Source: an uncultured Alteromonas sp. | Lineage (GTDB): Bacteria; Pseudomonadota; Gammaproteobacteria; Enterobacterales; Alteromonadaceae | Direction: 5' to 3' | DNA length: 32,138 nt | NCBI RefSeq assembly: GCF_913058315.1 | Contig: NZ_CAJXQY010000043.1 | Location: 1 to 32,138, forward strand | Shown here: piece after piece, positions 9,341-17,823 of the stretch | How the letters are laid out: the number at the start of each line of letters is the position of its first letter | How positions within the stretch are numbered: position 1 is the first letter of the stretch | Program-made: the position numbers and the translations under genes | The notes under the pieces: model-generated | Databases searched by the model: none | Seen by the model: only the letters and a program-made list of their open reading frames with translations | Told to the model about the DNA's origin: nothing

Positions 9341-9736
9341 ATGACAACTTCAAGTAATCAAAGACCTAAGCGTACTCAGCGTGATTACACCTTAGCTTTT
9401 AAATTAGGTGTAGTTCAGCGTGTAGAAAAAGGCGAAATGACCTATAAGCAGGCACAAGTTCACTTCGGTATCCAAGGTAAATCAACGGTGCTAGTTTGGC
9501 TGAGAAAGCATGGTAGACTCGACTGGTCGAAACCATTTCAGCATCCACTTATGCCCAGTTCAAAAGAAACACCAGCCGAAAAAATAAAACGTCTCGAGAA
9601 AGAGTTAGCCGATGAGAAACTCCGTAATCAAATCCTCAATGGAATGGTTGATATCATGGATAAAGAATATGGAGCAGGCCTGAGAAAAAAGTACTTATCC
9701 GGTACGTCTGGCAAGCCAAAGAAAGAGAAGAAATAA
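9341..9736 (+). CDS. IS3-family transposase OrfA
   Basis: DNA-binding subunit of the IS3-family transposase, 131 residues. The N-terminal half is a helix-turn-helix (RDYTLAFKLGVVQRVEKGEM then TYKQAQVHFGIQGKSTVLVW). A leucine-zipper-like segment KIKRLEKELADEKLRNQIL follows at about 83-101. On its own it usually binds the ends and represses. A ribosome-binding GAGGA precedes the ATG. The A AAA AAG heptamer at 9685-9691 lies in the zero frame of this gene, so a -1 slip joins its first 117 codons to orfB. Confidence 0.93.
   Translation: MTTSSNQRPKRTQRDYTLAFKLGVVQRVEKGEMTYKQAQVHFGIQGKSTVLVWLRKHGRLDWSKPFQHPLMPSSKETPAEKIKRLEKELADEKLRNQILNGMVDIMDKEYGAGLRKKYLSGTSGKPKKEKK
9685..9691 (+). other. Programmed -1 frameshift heptamer A AAA AAG
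   Basis: AAAAAAG is positioned as A AAA AAG in the orfA frame. Slipping back one base moves ribosomes into the orfB frame, which is open from 9664. The fused OrfAB would have 409 residues (117 plus 292), a typical full-length IS3-family transposase. This is the canonical slippery sequence for the family. Confidence 0.88.
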
Positions 9737-9738
9737 GT

Positions 9739-10569
9739 TTGTCGGCTGCATGCCGGGTTGTGGGGATTTCCAGGCAGTCTGTTTATCAGGCTGTCGCCCG
9801 TATGGAGCACAGGAGGACAGAACTATCGGTAATTAAGGAGTGGGTGCTCTACTGGCGTAAGTTCATGCCGCAGTTGGGGACACGTAAGCTCTATAAATTA
9901 ATCAAACAGAAGTTGATTGAACACGAAATCAAATTGGGTCGTGATGGCTTTTTTACTTACCTGAAGAGCGAGGGATTGCTAGTTAAGCCGAAGAAAAGCT
10001 TTATCAAAACCACATTCAGTAAACACTGGATGAAAAAGCATCCAAATTTACTTAAAGAAGAAGGACTGCATAATGCAGAACATGTACTGGTTAGCGATAT
10101 CACTTATCTCGAATCTGACCAGGGTGTACATTATTTATCGTTAGTGACGGACTCTGGCTCACGCAAGATTGTGGGTCACCACCTGAGTTTGGATATGAGG
10201 GCTGAAAATGTAGTCAAAGCGTTGAAGATGGCAGTCAAAGATAAACGATATGTGGAAAACAGCGTTCACCACTCAGACAGAGGAGTGCAATACTGTTCAG
10301 CTATCTATCAGGATGAGTTGAAGGCTAATGGGATTCAGCCATCAATGACAGACGGTTACGATTGTTACCAAAATGCCTTGGCAGAAAGAATAAACGGTAT
10401 ACTCAAGCAAGAGTTCTTAATCTATCGATGTAAAACGATAGAGGAATTAAAAATACTTGTTGCCGAATCAATTAAGATCTACAACGAAATGAGACCGCAC
10501 CTGAGTTTAAACATGGAAACACCCAATCAGGTGCACAATAGAAAAGGCCAGCTACTGGAGCTGGCCTAA
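9739..10569 (+). CDS. IS3-family transposase OrfB (catalytic DDE domain)
   Basis: Catalytic part of the transposase with an rve/retroviral-integrase fold. The DDE triad is visible: Asp in VLVSDITYLES, Asp in HSDRGVQYCS, and Glu in ALAERINGILK exactly 35 residues later with the conserved Lys seven positions on. The N-terminal ISRQSVYQAVARM segment is the usual HTH_21-like lead-in. The coordinates given use the first plausible independent start (TTG at 9739); the functional product is more likely the OrfAB fusion made by the upstream frameshift, reading from 9341 and continuing in this frame from 9691. The frame is intact to its stop, which lies just inside the right inverted repeat. Confidence 0.93.
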   Translation: MSAACRVVGISRQSVYQAVARMEHRRTELSVIKEWVLYWRKFMPQLGTRKLYKLIKQKLIEHEIKLGRDGFFTYLKSEGLLVKPKKSFIKTTFSKHWMKKHPNLLKEEGLHNAEHVLVSDITYLESDQGVHYLSLVTDSGSRKIVGHHLSLDMRAENVVKALKMAVKDKRYVENSVHHSDRGVQYCSAIYQDELKANGIQPSMTDGYDCYQNALAERINGILKQEFLIYRCKTIEELKILVAESIKIYNEMRPHLSLNMETPNQVHNRKGQLLELA

Positions 10570-10573
10570 AAAC

Positions 10574-10598
10574 TGTCAACCTATCTTAGGACGGGTCA
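10574..10598 (-). repeat. IS right terminal inverted repeat
   Basis: 25-bp inverted partner of the left end, ending GGGTCA and followed by the AGG target duplication at 10599-10601. Confidence 0.92.
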
Positions 10599-10646
10599 AG
10601 GTATTCGGTAATATAGAACGAGTGTGATAACAGGGAAGTAACGACT

Positions 10647-11666
10647 ATGAACCAAAGTGGGCGATACCTGGTGAAGTGGTTAACTTCAGGCTGGTTATTG
10701 TGTGCGGGGAGTGCTGCGGTGCAGGCTCAGCAGGCCTCTGGCGCTGACATTCTCAGTGATCTGATTGGCGGGTTTGTTGCCCAGAATACTGCACTGACCG
10801 TGGTGGTCGCAGATTCTTCTTTGATATCGCTGGGTTTGATGGATTTTGATCCGAATGAATTTGCCGATTTTGGTGATTTAAATGTTGGCAATGAAGAATC
10901 TTTTGCGCTGAGAAAATCACTACGAACCTATTCGTTGCCGTGGTCGTTTGAGCCTCAAAAATTGTCAGAACACTGGCAGACCAGCTACGGAATAAGGGCT
11001 TCTTATGTGGGGTCCAGTCAGGACCTCATTTACGACGAGCCTGATTATATCAATACCTTTGATGAAGAGTCGTTTATCCTCTACGGCGAAAAAAACTGGC
11101 TGTATAACTTTTCTGAAGCGTGGCAATTCACGCTCAGCATGAGTGGTCAGTATCTCTATTACCGTAACCATTTTGACTATCAGGATCCTACCCTGCTATT
11201 GCTGCGAAGCTTTTTGGATGGGCAGTTGCTGAATACATCCTATGGGGTCTGGATGGTTGATCCGGCGGTGAATGCGGTTTATCGGGGCACGCTGTTTGGC
11301 CAGCGTTTTGACTATAAGATACAGTACCGGCATGCGCTGGGTCACACTATTCAAACCGATAGCCAGAGTCAACAAACGTCGGTGGAAACCGGGCGCTTTA
11401 GTAACACTCTGACTTTCCATTTCGACACCCCTGAACTTTACGGACGCCAATCTCAGGTAAGAACGTTACTGCGTCGTATCGACCTTACCGGCGACGCTGT
11501 AGAGCTTATGGGGACCTCTCATTACTATCAGTTTGGCGTGGGCTGGCTGGTTGATACGAGTAGCCCGGATAGCTGGCTGGACACTATTGGAATTGGCATA
11601 TCAGTCAATGCCGGCAGCAATCTGAGTGGCGGCAGCGTTGTTATCTTATTTAATGAGGAAATGTAG
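10647..11666 (+). CDS. Secreted protein, probable outer-membrane beta-barrel (solitary autotransporter-barrel-like)
   Basis: A 339-residue exported protein: charged start MNQSGRYLVK, hydrophobic core WLTSGWLLCAGSAAV and an AQA cleavage site near residue 28. The mature part lacks helical membrane segments but has many short amphipathic, aromatic strands (WQTSYGIRASYVGS, WQFTLSMSGQYLYYRN, FDYKIQYRHALGHTI, YYQFGVGWLVDT), as expected for a small outer-membrane barrel. The architecture resembles the solitary outer-membrane autotransporter-like barrel family of Vibrio and Alteromonas, but I cannot confirm membership. The C-terminus (VVILFNEEM) lacks the terminal Phe usual for barrels. The IS lies 48 bp upstream and may have separated the gene from its original promoter; a TAATAT box remains at 10609-10614 without a clear -35. 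The function is unknown. Confidence 0.7.
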   Translation: MNQSGRYLVKWLTSGWLLCAGSAAVQAQQASGADILSDLIGGFVAQNTALTVVVADSSLISLGLMDFDPNEFADFGDLNVGNEESFALRKSLRTYSLPWSFEPQKLSEHWQTSYGIRASYVGSSQDLIYDEPDYINTFDEESFILYGEKNWLYNFSEAWQFTLSMSGQYLYYRNHFDYQDPTLLLLRSFLDGQLLNTSYGVWMVDPAVNAVYRGTLFGQRFDYKIQYRHALGHTIQTDSQSQQTSVETGRFSNTLTFHFDTPELYGRQSQVRTLLRRIDLTGDAVELMGTSHYYQFGVGWLVDTSSPDSWLDTIGIGISVNAGSNLSGGSVVILFNEEM

Positions 11667-11681
11667 TAGCGCAGCAGGTGG

Positions 11682-11915
11682 TTAGCGCACTCGTGACTTG
11701 CGCAGGCGTCTGTTTAATAACAGTCGATCCAGTTTACGTGCCGAGCTGGTCATTTGATTCTGGAAAAAACGCAGCCAGTTTCGGGCTCTCGGCCAGTCAT
11801 AACTCAGCAGCATGAGCCCGCCGATGACCAGCAAAATTGAACCGGGCAGTAAAGTAAGGACAATTCCACTGAGAAACAGTAAGCCACCCAGGCTTAATCG
11901 GAGGGTCTTTTTCAT
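11682..11915 (-). CDS. Small PGPGW-like transmembrane protein
   Basis: Protein of 77 residues with two adjacent hydrophobic helices (LRLSLGGLLFLSGIVLTLLPG and ILLVIGGLMLLSYD) followed by a strongly basic tail (ARKLDRLLLNRRLRKSRVR). The LLPG turn followed by GGLMLLS and a WPRARNW segment resembles the PGPGW putative membrane-protein family, whose function is not established. I chose the ATG at 11915 (MKKTLRLS) over an upstream in-frame TTG at 11927; neither has a clear ribosome-binding site. It converges with the barrel gene and lies about 105 bp downstream of the GGDEF-EAL gene on the same strand. Confidence 0.7.
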   Translation of the reverse strand: MKKTLRLSLGGLLFLSGIVLTLLPGSILLVIGGLMLLSYDWPRARNWLRFFQNQMTSSARKLDRLLLNRRLRKSRVR

Positions 11916-12020
11916 TGTTAAGAACAAATGGCTGCTAATAATATACTGTTATTCTAGCCAGTCCTGGCCAGGATACAAAATCATAAATGTAATAAAATAT
12001 AACACCCCTTGAGCGGCGGT

Positions 12021-13931
12021 TCAGGTTACGCTGAATTGAGGTTTTTGCTGTTTTAATAAAGCGTGAAATTCCTGCGCTGGCATAGGGCGCGCAAATAAAA
12101 ATCCCTGCGCAGCTCGGCATCCCATATCGTAGAGCATTCGCGCCTGCTCCTGGGTTTCTACGCCTTCTGCAACCATGTCACAACCGAAAGACTGAGAGAG
12201 TGTGATGGCCGCAGCAATAATAGCCCGATGGCCTTTATTGGTAGTCAGATCGCAAATAAAGGTCCGGTCAATTTTTAACACGTTAACCCGTAACTCAGAT
12301 AAATACGCCAGCGAACTCATGCCGGTTCCAAAATCATCAATCGCCAGACTAACGCCCAGTTCACGAAGCTGAGCCAGCGCTGATTGAATATAGTCAATAT
12401 TAATACAGGTTTCGTTTTCAGTGAGTTCCATTTCGATAAACTGCGGCGGTAACCGATGACGCTTGAGCGTTTCGCCAATAAAAGCCGCCAGGCCTGGGTC
12501 CAGCAGATTGTAGGGCGAAAGATTAATGGCAATGGGAACGAGGAGTCCTTCGGTGTGCCATTGGCTTGCCTGAGCAGCCGCGGCAGCTATAATATACCGG
12601 CCAAACTCCTGTACTTTACCCGAGTGTTCTATAAGGTCGATGAATTCTGCCGGGCCAAGTAAACCCAGGCGCGGATGCTGCCAACGACAGAGGGCTTCCG
12701 CTCCGATGACTTCGCCACTGGCTAAATCGACCTTGGGTTGGTAGTACAAAATTATTTGCTGCTGTTCCAGGGCATCGCTGAGCTCAGCGCGCAGTTGCAG
12801 AATGTCTTTATAGTCTGCAATTTTCTTGTCGTCGTAAACCTGCCAGCCGCTGCGCATTGCCTTGGCTTTATGCATGGCGGTATCCGCACAAACGATTAAC
12901 CCGGCCGTATTCTCAGCCTGACTCGGGTAGTGAGAGATACCGATACTGGCGCCGCTATTCACGGTCAGGCCGTTTATTAAAATAGGCGAATTACAGGAAT
13001 TGACGATCTCTAAAGACAGTGTTTTAGCTTTTTCAATGGTGTAGCCGGGGGCCCAGATAAAAAACTCATCGCCGCCGGTACGGATGAGTTCCGCCGGGGC
13101 ATTGATTAATTCGCTCACGCGCCGGGCTACTTCTTTCAGTAAGGTGTCACCTGCGGCGTAACCAAAGGAGTCGTTAACCTCTTTAAACCGATCCAGGTCA
13201 ATAATCAACAAACAGCCTTCATCAACCGGGGTGTCGGTATCTTCGGTTGCCGGGCCCAGCGAGTTTTCCAGTAGTTCAATAAGGTACAAGCGGTTGGGCA
13301 GGCCGGTGAGTGAGTCATGTGTGGCAATATAAGCCAGTGATTCATTGACTTGTTCTGCCCGTTTAGCAATAAGCGAGGCCAGCGTCAGAGCCAGCCAGAC
13401 GGCTATCCAAAAGACAATGATAGAGGTAACCAGTAACCGCTTGGCAACAAAGCTAAGGGTAATGTCTAACGCCGGGGTTTCCTGCACAAAGGTGATCACA
13501 TAGTGACCGGTTTGATGCCGCTGCCAGAGATAGGTCTTGCCGTTCAGCTCGATGGGGTCAGCATTGTCCTCGGTCCCGGGGATTAGCTGCAGCAAGGAGC
13601 TTCGCTCGGTAGGGGTTAATAACAGGTTCTTTTGCCACTGTTGTTGGGCCGTTGTGACGGTGATGAATGCAGGGGTATTCACCGCTGAGAGCAAAACTTC
13701 ATTTAACAGGGTGTCTACTTCTGATGCGTCATTTACCTGGCTGAGTTCGTTACTGAACAAGCTGGTGATATGGGCCATGGCTTTGAGTTCAGAGCGCACT
13801 GTAATATCGGCTGTCAGCCGGTAAGATACCGTCACATAGATGGCGGAAACCAGCAGTGCCACACACAGACAAGCCCAGATTAATCGGGGCTTAACCGTTT
13901 TGTCCTGTTTTATTTTGGCAATTTGCTGCAT
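12021..13931 (-). CDS. Membrane-anchored GGDEF-EAL cyclic-di-GMP enzyme
   Basis: A 636-residue inner-membrane protein for cyclic-di-GMP turnover. TM1 is at about 17-36, a periplasmic sensor region at about 37-162, TM2 at about 166-188, the GGDEF domain at about 200-365 and the EAL domain at about 375-630. The diguanylate cyclase signature is intact (RTGGDEF, GGDEF at 286-290), but the product-inhibition RxxD site is absent (N-A-P-A at that place). The phosphodiesterase domain keeps its EAL (412-414), INLS, MELTEN, DDFGTG, LKID and VAEGVET motifs, so both halves could be active. The periplasmic region matches no sensor fold I can name. It lies 17 bp downstream of the DUF2892 gene, probably in the same transcript. 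Confidence 0.94.
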   Translation of the reverse strand: MQQIAKIKQDKTVKPRLIWACLCVALLVSAIYVTVSYRLTADITVRSELKAMAHITSLFSNELSQVNDASEVDTLLNEVLLSAVNTPAFITVTTAQQQWQKNLLLTPTERSSLLQLIPGTEDNADPIELNGKTYLWQRHQTGHYVITFVQETPALDITLSFVAKRLLVTSIIVFWIAVWLALTLASLIAKRAEQVNESLAYIATHDSLTGLPNRLYLIELLENSLGPATEDTDTPVDEGCLLIIDLDRFKEVNDSFGYAAGDTLLKEVARRVSELINAPAELIRTGGDEFFIWAPGYTIEKAKTLSLEIVNSCNSPILINGLTVNSGASIGISHYPSQAENTAGLIVCADTAMHKAKAMRSGWQVYDDKKIADYKDILQLRAELSDALEQQQIILYYQPKVDLASGEVIGAEALCRWQHPRLGLLGPAEFIDLIEHSGKVQEFGRYIIAAAAAQASQWHTEGLLVPIAINLSPYNLLDPGLAAFIGETLKRHRLPPQFIEMELTENETCINIDYIQSALAQLRELGVSLAIDDFGTGMSSLAYLSELRVNVLKIDRTFICDLTTNKGHRAIIAAAITLSQSFGCDMVAEGVETQEQARMLYDMGCRAAQGFLFARPMPAQEFHALLKQQKPQFSVT

Positions 13932-13948
13932 AGGTATTGCGGTAATTG

Positions 13949-14164
13949 TCAGTGTTTACGCGTATTAATGCCTGCCAGATGATAGACCGGACACCAGCCG
14001 GAAGCTAACGAAATGAGATTAAGCAAACCAAAGATCCCCAGTAAGACCTCAATAAAGACATCACCAATCAGATCGCCGTTGAACAGTGCAAAGGCGGTTA
14101 CACAAATCCCTATTACACCGCGAAGGGAGCGATCTAAAAGATTAAGGTTCGAAGTAAGTGCCAT
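13949..14164 (-). CDS. DUF2892 / YgaP-type small membrane protein
   Basis: A 71-residue protein with the DUF2892 pattern: NLLDRSLRGVIGICVTAFAL forms helix 1, VFIEVLLGIFGLLNLISLAS helix 2, then a conserved WCPVYHLAGINT end. In other bacteria the domain occurs alone or fused to a rhodanese (YgaP). The function of stand-alone copies is unclear. AGGA lies nine bases before the ATG. It is the first gene of a probable operon with the GGDEF-EAL gene. Confidence 0.88.
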   Translation of the reverse strand: MALTSNLNLLDRSLRGVIGICVTAFALFNGDLIGDVFIEVLLGIFGLLNLISLASGWCPVYHLAGINTRKH

Positions 14165-14287
14165 TGAAAGAAATCCTGCTTTAATTTTCTTTATTATAGC
14201 CTGACCTTATAGCTGGTGATATTTATTTGCAAGCGGATACGTAATCCCTGCAAAGTAATTTTTGATAAAAAAATCGCCCGCTAACAG

Positions 14288-14316
14288 TGGAGACCTACTC
14301 CCAGCCTAGGTATACT
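14288..14316 (+). promoter_or_regulatory. Candidate sigma-70 promoter for ydiJ
   Basis: TGGAGA at 14288-14293 (4 of 6 to consensus) and TATACT at 14311-14316 (5 of 6) with 17-bp spacing. The predicted start is near 14323, about 25 bases before the ydiJ TTG. This is visual matching only. Confidence 0.45.
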
Positions 14317-14347
14317 TGGCCGCCTATTCACCAGTGAGAGCGTAGCT

Positions 14348-17300
14348 TTGAATTTACCTGTTGTACCAGTTGAATCGACCGTTTCTGATGATTACAGAAC
14401 CTACCTTCAGCGCCTTGAGAAGTCTTCTTTTTCAGGCGATATCGAGTATAGCTACGGTAGCCGTCTGGCTGTGGCAACGGATAACTCGGTGTATCAGAAG
14501 TTACCGCAAGCGGTAGTTCATCCCAAAGGGATCAACGATTTACAGATTATTGGTGAACTGGCTAACCAGCTTCCGCAGGTAAAATTCAGCGCCCGCGGTG
14601 GTGGTACCGGTACGAACGGGCAAAGCCTGACCGACGGGATTGTGGTGGACATGTCCCGGCATATGAATAAGGTACTGGAAATTAACCCGGAGGAAGGCTG
14701 GGTACGCGTTCAGTCCGGGGTGGTAAAAGACGCCCTTAACGATGCCTTACGGCTTTATGGCTTCTTCTTTTCGCCCGATCTGTCCACCAGTAACCGGGCC
14801 ACTCTGGGCGGAATGATCAGTACTGACGCGTCGGGCCAGGGCTCACTGGTGTACGGTAAAACCAGTGATCACGTCTTAGCGTTAACCTCGGTACTGGCCA
14901 ACGGTGAAATACTGCAAACCCAGCCACTTTCAGTTGCTGAAGCTGAGGAACAAGCCTCACGGAGCGATACCTATGGGCGAATTCTGCGCCAGGTGCTCAA
15001 TACCTGCCGAGGTAAGAGGCAGGATGTTCTGGCCAAATTCCCGCGTATGAACCGGTTTTTAACCGGCTACGATTTAGAACATGCCTTTGATGAAGAAAAA
15101 CAGTTAATTGATGTTAGCCGTCTGATTACCGGCTCTGAAGGCTCACTGGTTTTTGTTGCTGAAGCGAAATTATCACTCACCAAAATTCCCAGGCATACGG
15201 CGCTGGTGAATATTAAATATGACTCCTTCGAGTCGGCTTTGCGCCATGCGCCGCGAATGATTGCCGCACAGGCGACGTCGGTGGAAACCGTCGACAGTAA
15301 AGTACTGAATCTGGCCCGCACCGATATTATCTGGCATTCCATCGCTAATCTCATTGAAGATGTACCGGGCAAGGAAATGCTGGGTCTGAATATGGTGGAG
15401 TATAACAGTAACGATCCGGACGAAATTAAACAGCGAATAGCCCGCTTAGAAGAAGAGCTGAGCGCTTCGGCGCAAAAAGGCGAATATGGCGTTATTGGTT
15501 ATCAGTTAACGTTTGACCGTGCCGACATTAATAAAATATACGCTATGCGTAAAAAGTCAGTGGGATTACTGGGCAACACCAAGGGCAGCCAAAAGCCTAT
15601 CGCCTTTGCCGAGGATACTGGCGTACCACCCGAAAATCTGGCTGATTTTATTATGGAATTCCGTGCGTTACTCGACGGTCATGGCCTGCAATATGGCATG
15701 TTTGGTCATGTGGATGCCGGTGTCCTGCATGTGCGCCCGGCGCTTGACCTGTGCGATCCAGAGCAGGAAATACTGATGCACCAGATCTCTGATGAAGTGG
15801 TGGCACTGGTGGCTAAACACGGCGGTCTGATGTGGGGTGAACACGGCAAAGGTTTTCGCAGCGAATATGGTCCGGCGTTTTTCGGTGAGTCACTGTTTGC
15901 TGAACTGCGCAGAATAAAAGGCGCTTTTGATCCGGCCAATAAAATGAACCCGGGTAAGATCTGTACGCCCATCGACAGTGACGATGAGTTGGTGAAGGTG
16001 AGCGATCCTAAGCGGGCAACGCTCGACAGAACTATCCCGGTGGCATTTAAAGAGTCCTTTAAGCCTGCCATGGACTGCAATGGCAACGGATTGTGTTTTA
16101 ACTATGACACCACATCACCCATGTGTCCCTCGAGTAAAATTACCCGCGACCGTCGCCACAGTCCGAAAGGCCGGGCCGGGTTAATTCGCGAATGGTTGCG
16201 CCTGCTGGCAAACCAGGGCGTCGATCATCAGGCGTTGATGGAAGGACAATATAAAAGCAGTTGGCTGACTCGCTGGAAGAACTCCCGCTCTAACGAGGAA
16301 GATTTTTCCCATGAAGTGCTGGAAGCTATGAATGGCTGCCTGGCGTGTAAATCCTGTAGCAGTCAGTGTCCGGTAAAAGTGGATGTGCCGGAGTTCCGAT
16401 CAAAGTTTTTAAACGTGTACTATCAGCGCTACCTGCGCCCGCTTAAGCATCATCTGGTGGCCAATGTGGAAACTCTCACGCCGCTGATGGCAAAACTGCC
16501 TAAGGTGAGCAATGCCCTGATGAATAACGGCGCGGCAAAATCACTATTAGAAAAGGTTGCCGGCTATGTGGATGCACCGGCGTTATCTGTGCCCACATTA
16601 AGTGAACAGGCAGAGCAGGTGATGCAAACCTTTGACCTGGCTGAACTTGAGCGGATTGATGCCTCTGAGCGCGAAAATTATGTGTTGATTGTACAGGATC
16701 CGTTTACCAGTTATTACGACGCACAGGTAGTTAGTGATTTTGGCCGGCTGGTCAAAGCACTCGGTAAAACACCGGTACTACTGCCGTTTAAGCCGAATGG
16801 TAAAACCCTGCATGTAACCGGCTTTCTGGAAAAGTTTGCCCGCACGGCAACGGATACCGCGGCCTTTTTGAACCAGGTGGCAGCGCTTAACATGCCCATG
16901 GTGGGCGTGGATACACCGCTGGTGTTGTGTTATCGCGATGAATACCAGGCACTGGGCGCGGCGCGCGGCGACTTTGTTGTGCATACCGTACACGAGTGGC
17001 TGGCAACATTGCCTGCAGCGCAGTGGCAGCAGGAAGATGCTGCGGAGGAACAAACGGTGATGGCGCTGTTTGCTCATTGCACCGAAAAAACCAGGCTGCC
17101 GAAAACGGAGCAAACCTGGCAGGATATTTTTGCCAGAGTGGGACTGAAAACTGACATTGTGAAAGTAGGCTGTTGCGGTATGGCGGGCAACTACGGCCAT
17201 GAGGCCGTCAACAAAGCTAACTCGCTGGGTATCTATGAAATGAGCTGGCAGCAGGCGGTGGCGCGTTATAAACCGGAACACATTATGGCCAGCGGCTATT

Positions 17301-17398
17301 CCTGTCGAAGTCAGGTTAGCCGCATCGATAAGATTAAACCAAAACACCCGCTGCAAGTTCTATTGCAGTGTCTAACTAAAAGAACGAAAAATTTATGA
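14348..17398 (+). CDS. ydiJ: FAD/Fe-S D-2-hydroxyglutarate dehydrogenase, YdiJ type
   Basis: Large FAD- and iron-sulfur-containing oxidoreductase that oxidises D-2-hydroxyglutarate in E. coli. The FAD-binding domain (about 40-290) has RGGGTGTNGQSLTDGIVVDM and STSNRATLGGMISTDASGQG; the C-terminal FAD-oxidase cap has YGMFGHVDAGVLHVRPALD and GEHGKGFR. Then come a DCNGNGLCFNYDTTSPMCPS segment, a ferredoxin-type cysteine cluster NGCLACKSCSSQCP (662-675), and a CCG-like domain with VGCCGMAGNYGHE and GYSCRSQV. The length of 1016 residues matches E. coli YdiJ (about 1018), and the sequence follows it almost end to end. TTG start at 14348; no nearby ATG exists and the N-terminus aligns with the E. coli protein. 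Its last four bases overlap the next gene (ATGA), so the two are coupled. Confidence 0.95.
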   Translation: MNLPVVPVESTVSDDYRTYLQRLEKSSFSGDIEYSYGSRLAVATDNSVYQKLPQAVVHPKGINDLQIIGELANQLPQVKFSARGGGTGTNGQSLTDGIVVDMSRHMNKVLEINPEEGWVRVQSGVVKDALNDALRLYGFFFSPDLSTSNRATLGGMISTDASGQGSLVYGKTSDHVLALTSVLANGEILQTQPLSVAEAEEQASRSDTYGRILRQVLNTCRGKRQDVLAKFPRMNRFLTGYDLEHAFDEEKQLIDVSRLITGSEGSLVFVAEAKLSLTKIPRHTALVNIKYDSFESALRHAPRMIAAQATSVETVDSKVLNLARTDIIWHSIANLIEDVPGKEMLGLNMVEYNSNDPDEIKQRIARLEEELSASAQKGEYGVIGYQLTFDRADINKIYAMRKKSVGLLGNTKGSQKPIAFAEDTGVPPENLADFIMEFRALLDGHGLQYGMFGHVDAGVLHVRPALDLCDPEQEILMHQISDEVVALVAKHGGLMWGEHGKGFRSEYGPAFFGESLFAELRRIKGAFDPANKMNPGKICTPIDSDDELVKVSDPKRATLDRTIPVAFKESFKPAMDCNGNGLCFNYDTTSPMCPSSKITRDRRHSPKGRAGLIREWLRLLANQGVDHQALMEGQYKSSWLTRWKNSRSNEEDFSHEVLEAMNGCLACKSCSSQCPVKVDVPEFRSKFLNVYYQRYLRPLKHHLVANVETLTPLMAKLPKVSNALMNNGAAKSLLEKVAGYVDAPALSVPTLSEQAEQVMQTFDLAELERIDASERENYVLIVQDPFTSYYDAQVVSDFGRLVKALGKTPVLLPFKPNGKTLHVTGFLEKFARTATDTAAFLNQVAALNMPMVGVDTPLVLCYRDEYQALGAARGDFVVHTVHEWLATLPAAQWQQEDAAEEQTVMALFAHCTEKTRLPKTEQTWQDIFARVGLKTDIVKVGCCGMAGNYGHEAVNKANSLGIYEMSWQQAVARYKPEHIMASGYSCRSQVSRIDKIKPKHPLQVLLQCLTKRTKNL

Positions 17399-17799
17399 CA
17401 GAACAACTAACAGAAGAGCAAATCCAGACCTGGGCAAGGGAAGCCTTTCAGCAGGCCAATCAGTTTCTCGCTCAGGAGGGCGTTTTATTTGATACGGTGG
17501 TCACCGAGGAATGTCGTTATCTGGCGCCATTGGTCGCGGTGTGGAAAATTAAAGCCATGGACAACAAAATGTACTGGGTATTAACCGGTGATGTCCCTAC
17601 CGATTTCACACTGGCCGATAATGCCAAAGATGCACGCGGCGCGCTGAGATACTTTTCTATGCGCTGGCAGATCAAGGCTGAAAACCTGCTGCAAAATAAT
17701 CAACAACAGGATCCCAGTCAAACGTCTTACGCTCAGTTGCTGGCTGACCGGGCAGAGAAAATCTATCTGTTGCAGGAAAATGAGGGCCTGTGGGGCTAG
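17395..17799 (+). CDS. DUF4826-like conserved hypothetical protein
   Basis: A 134-residue soluble acidic protein without signal peptide or membrane segment. Recognisable stretches are WAREAFQQANQFLAQEGVL, YLAPLVAVWKIKAMDNKMYW and VLTGDVPTDFTL, the pattern I associate with DUF4826 of Alteromonadales, although I cannot verify this. It starts inside the ydiJ stop (ATGA overlap), so it is translated from the same message. A role linked to YdiJ is an inference from coupling only. Confidence 0.8.
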   Translation: MTEQLTEEQIQTWAREAFQQANQFLAQEGVLFDTVVTEECRYLAPLVAVWKIKAMDNKMYWVLTGDVPTDFTLADNAKDARGALRYFSMRWQIKAENLLQNNQQQDPSQTSYAQLLADRAEKIYLLQENEGLWG

Positions 17800-17823
17800 C
17801 CTGTTAAACCGGGTGGTGGGGCG

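Larger units (their letters stand above)
9300..10598 (+). mobile_element. Complete IS3-family insertion sequence (1299 bp)
   Basis: Both ends are visible: terminal inverted repeats of 25 bp at 9300-9324 and 10574-10598 with three mismatches, beginning TGACCCGTCCT and ending in CA as IS3-family elements do. The 3-bp direct repeat AGG at 9297-9299 and 10599-10601 is the target duplication of the family. Inside are two overlapping frames, orfA and orfB, with an A6G slippery heptamer. All parts look intact, so the copy may be active. I do not assign an IS3 subgroup or a named element. Confidence 0.95.

Noticed and set aside
16778-17356. 192-codon open frame on the minus strand
   Set aside because: It lies wholly inside ydiJ, antisense to a clearly conserved protein, with a composition typical of a shadow frame.
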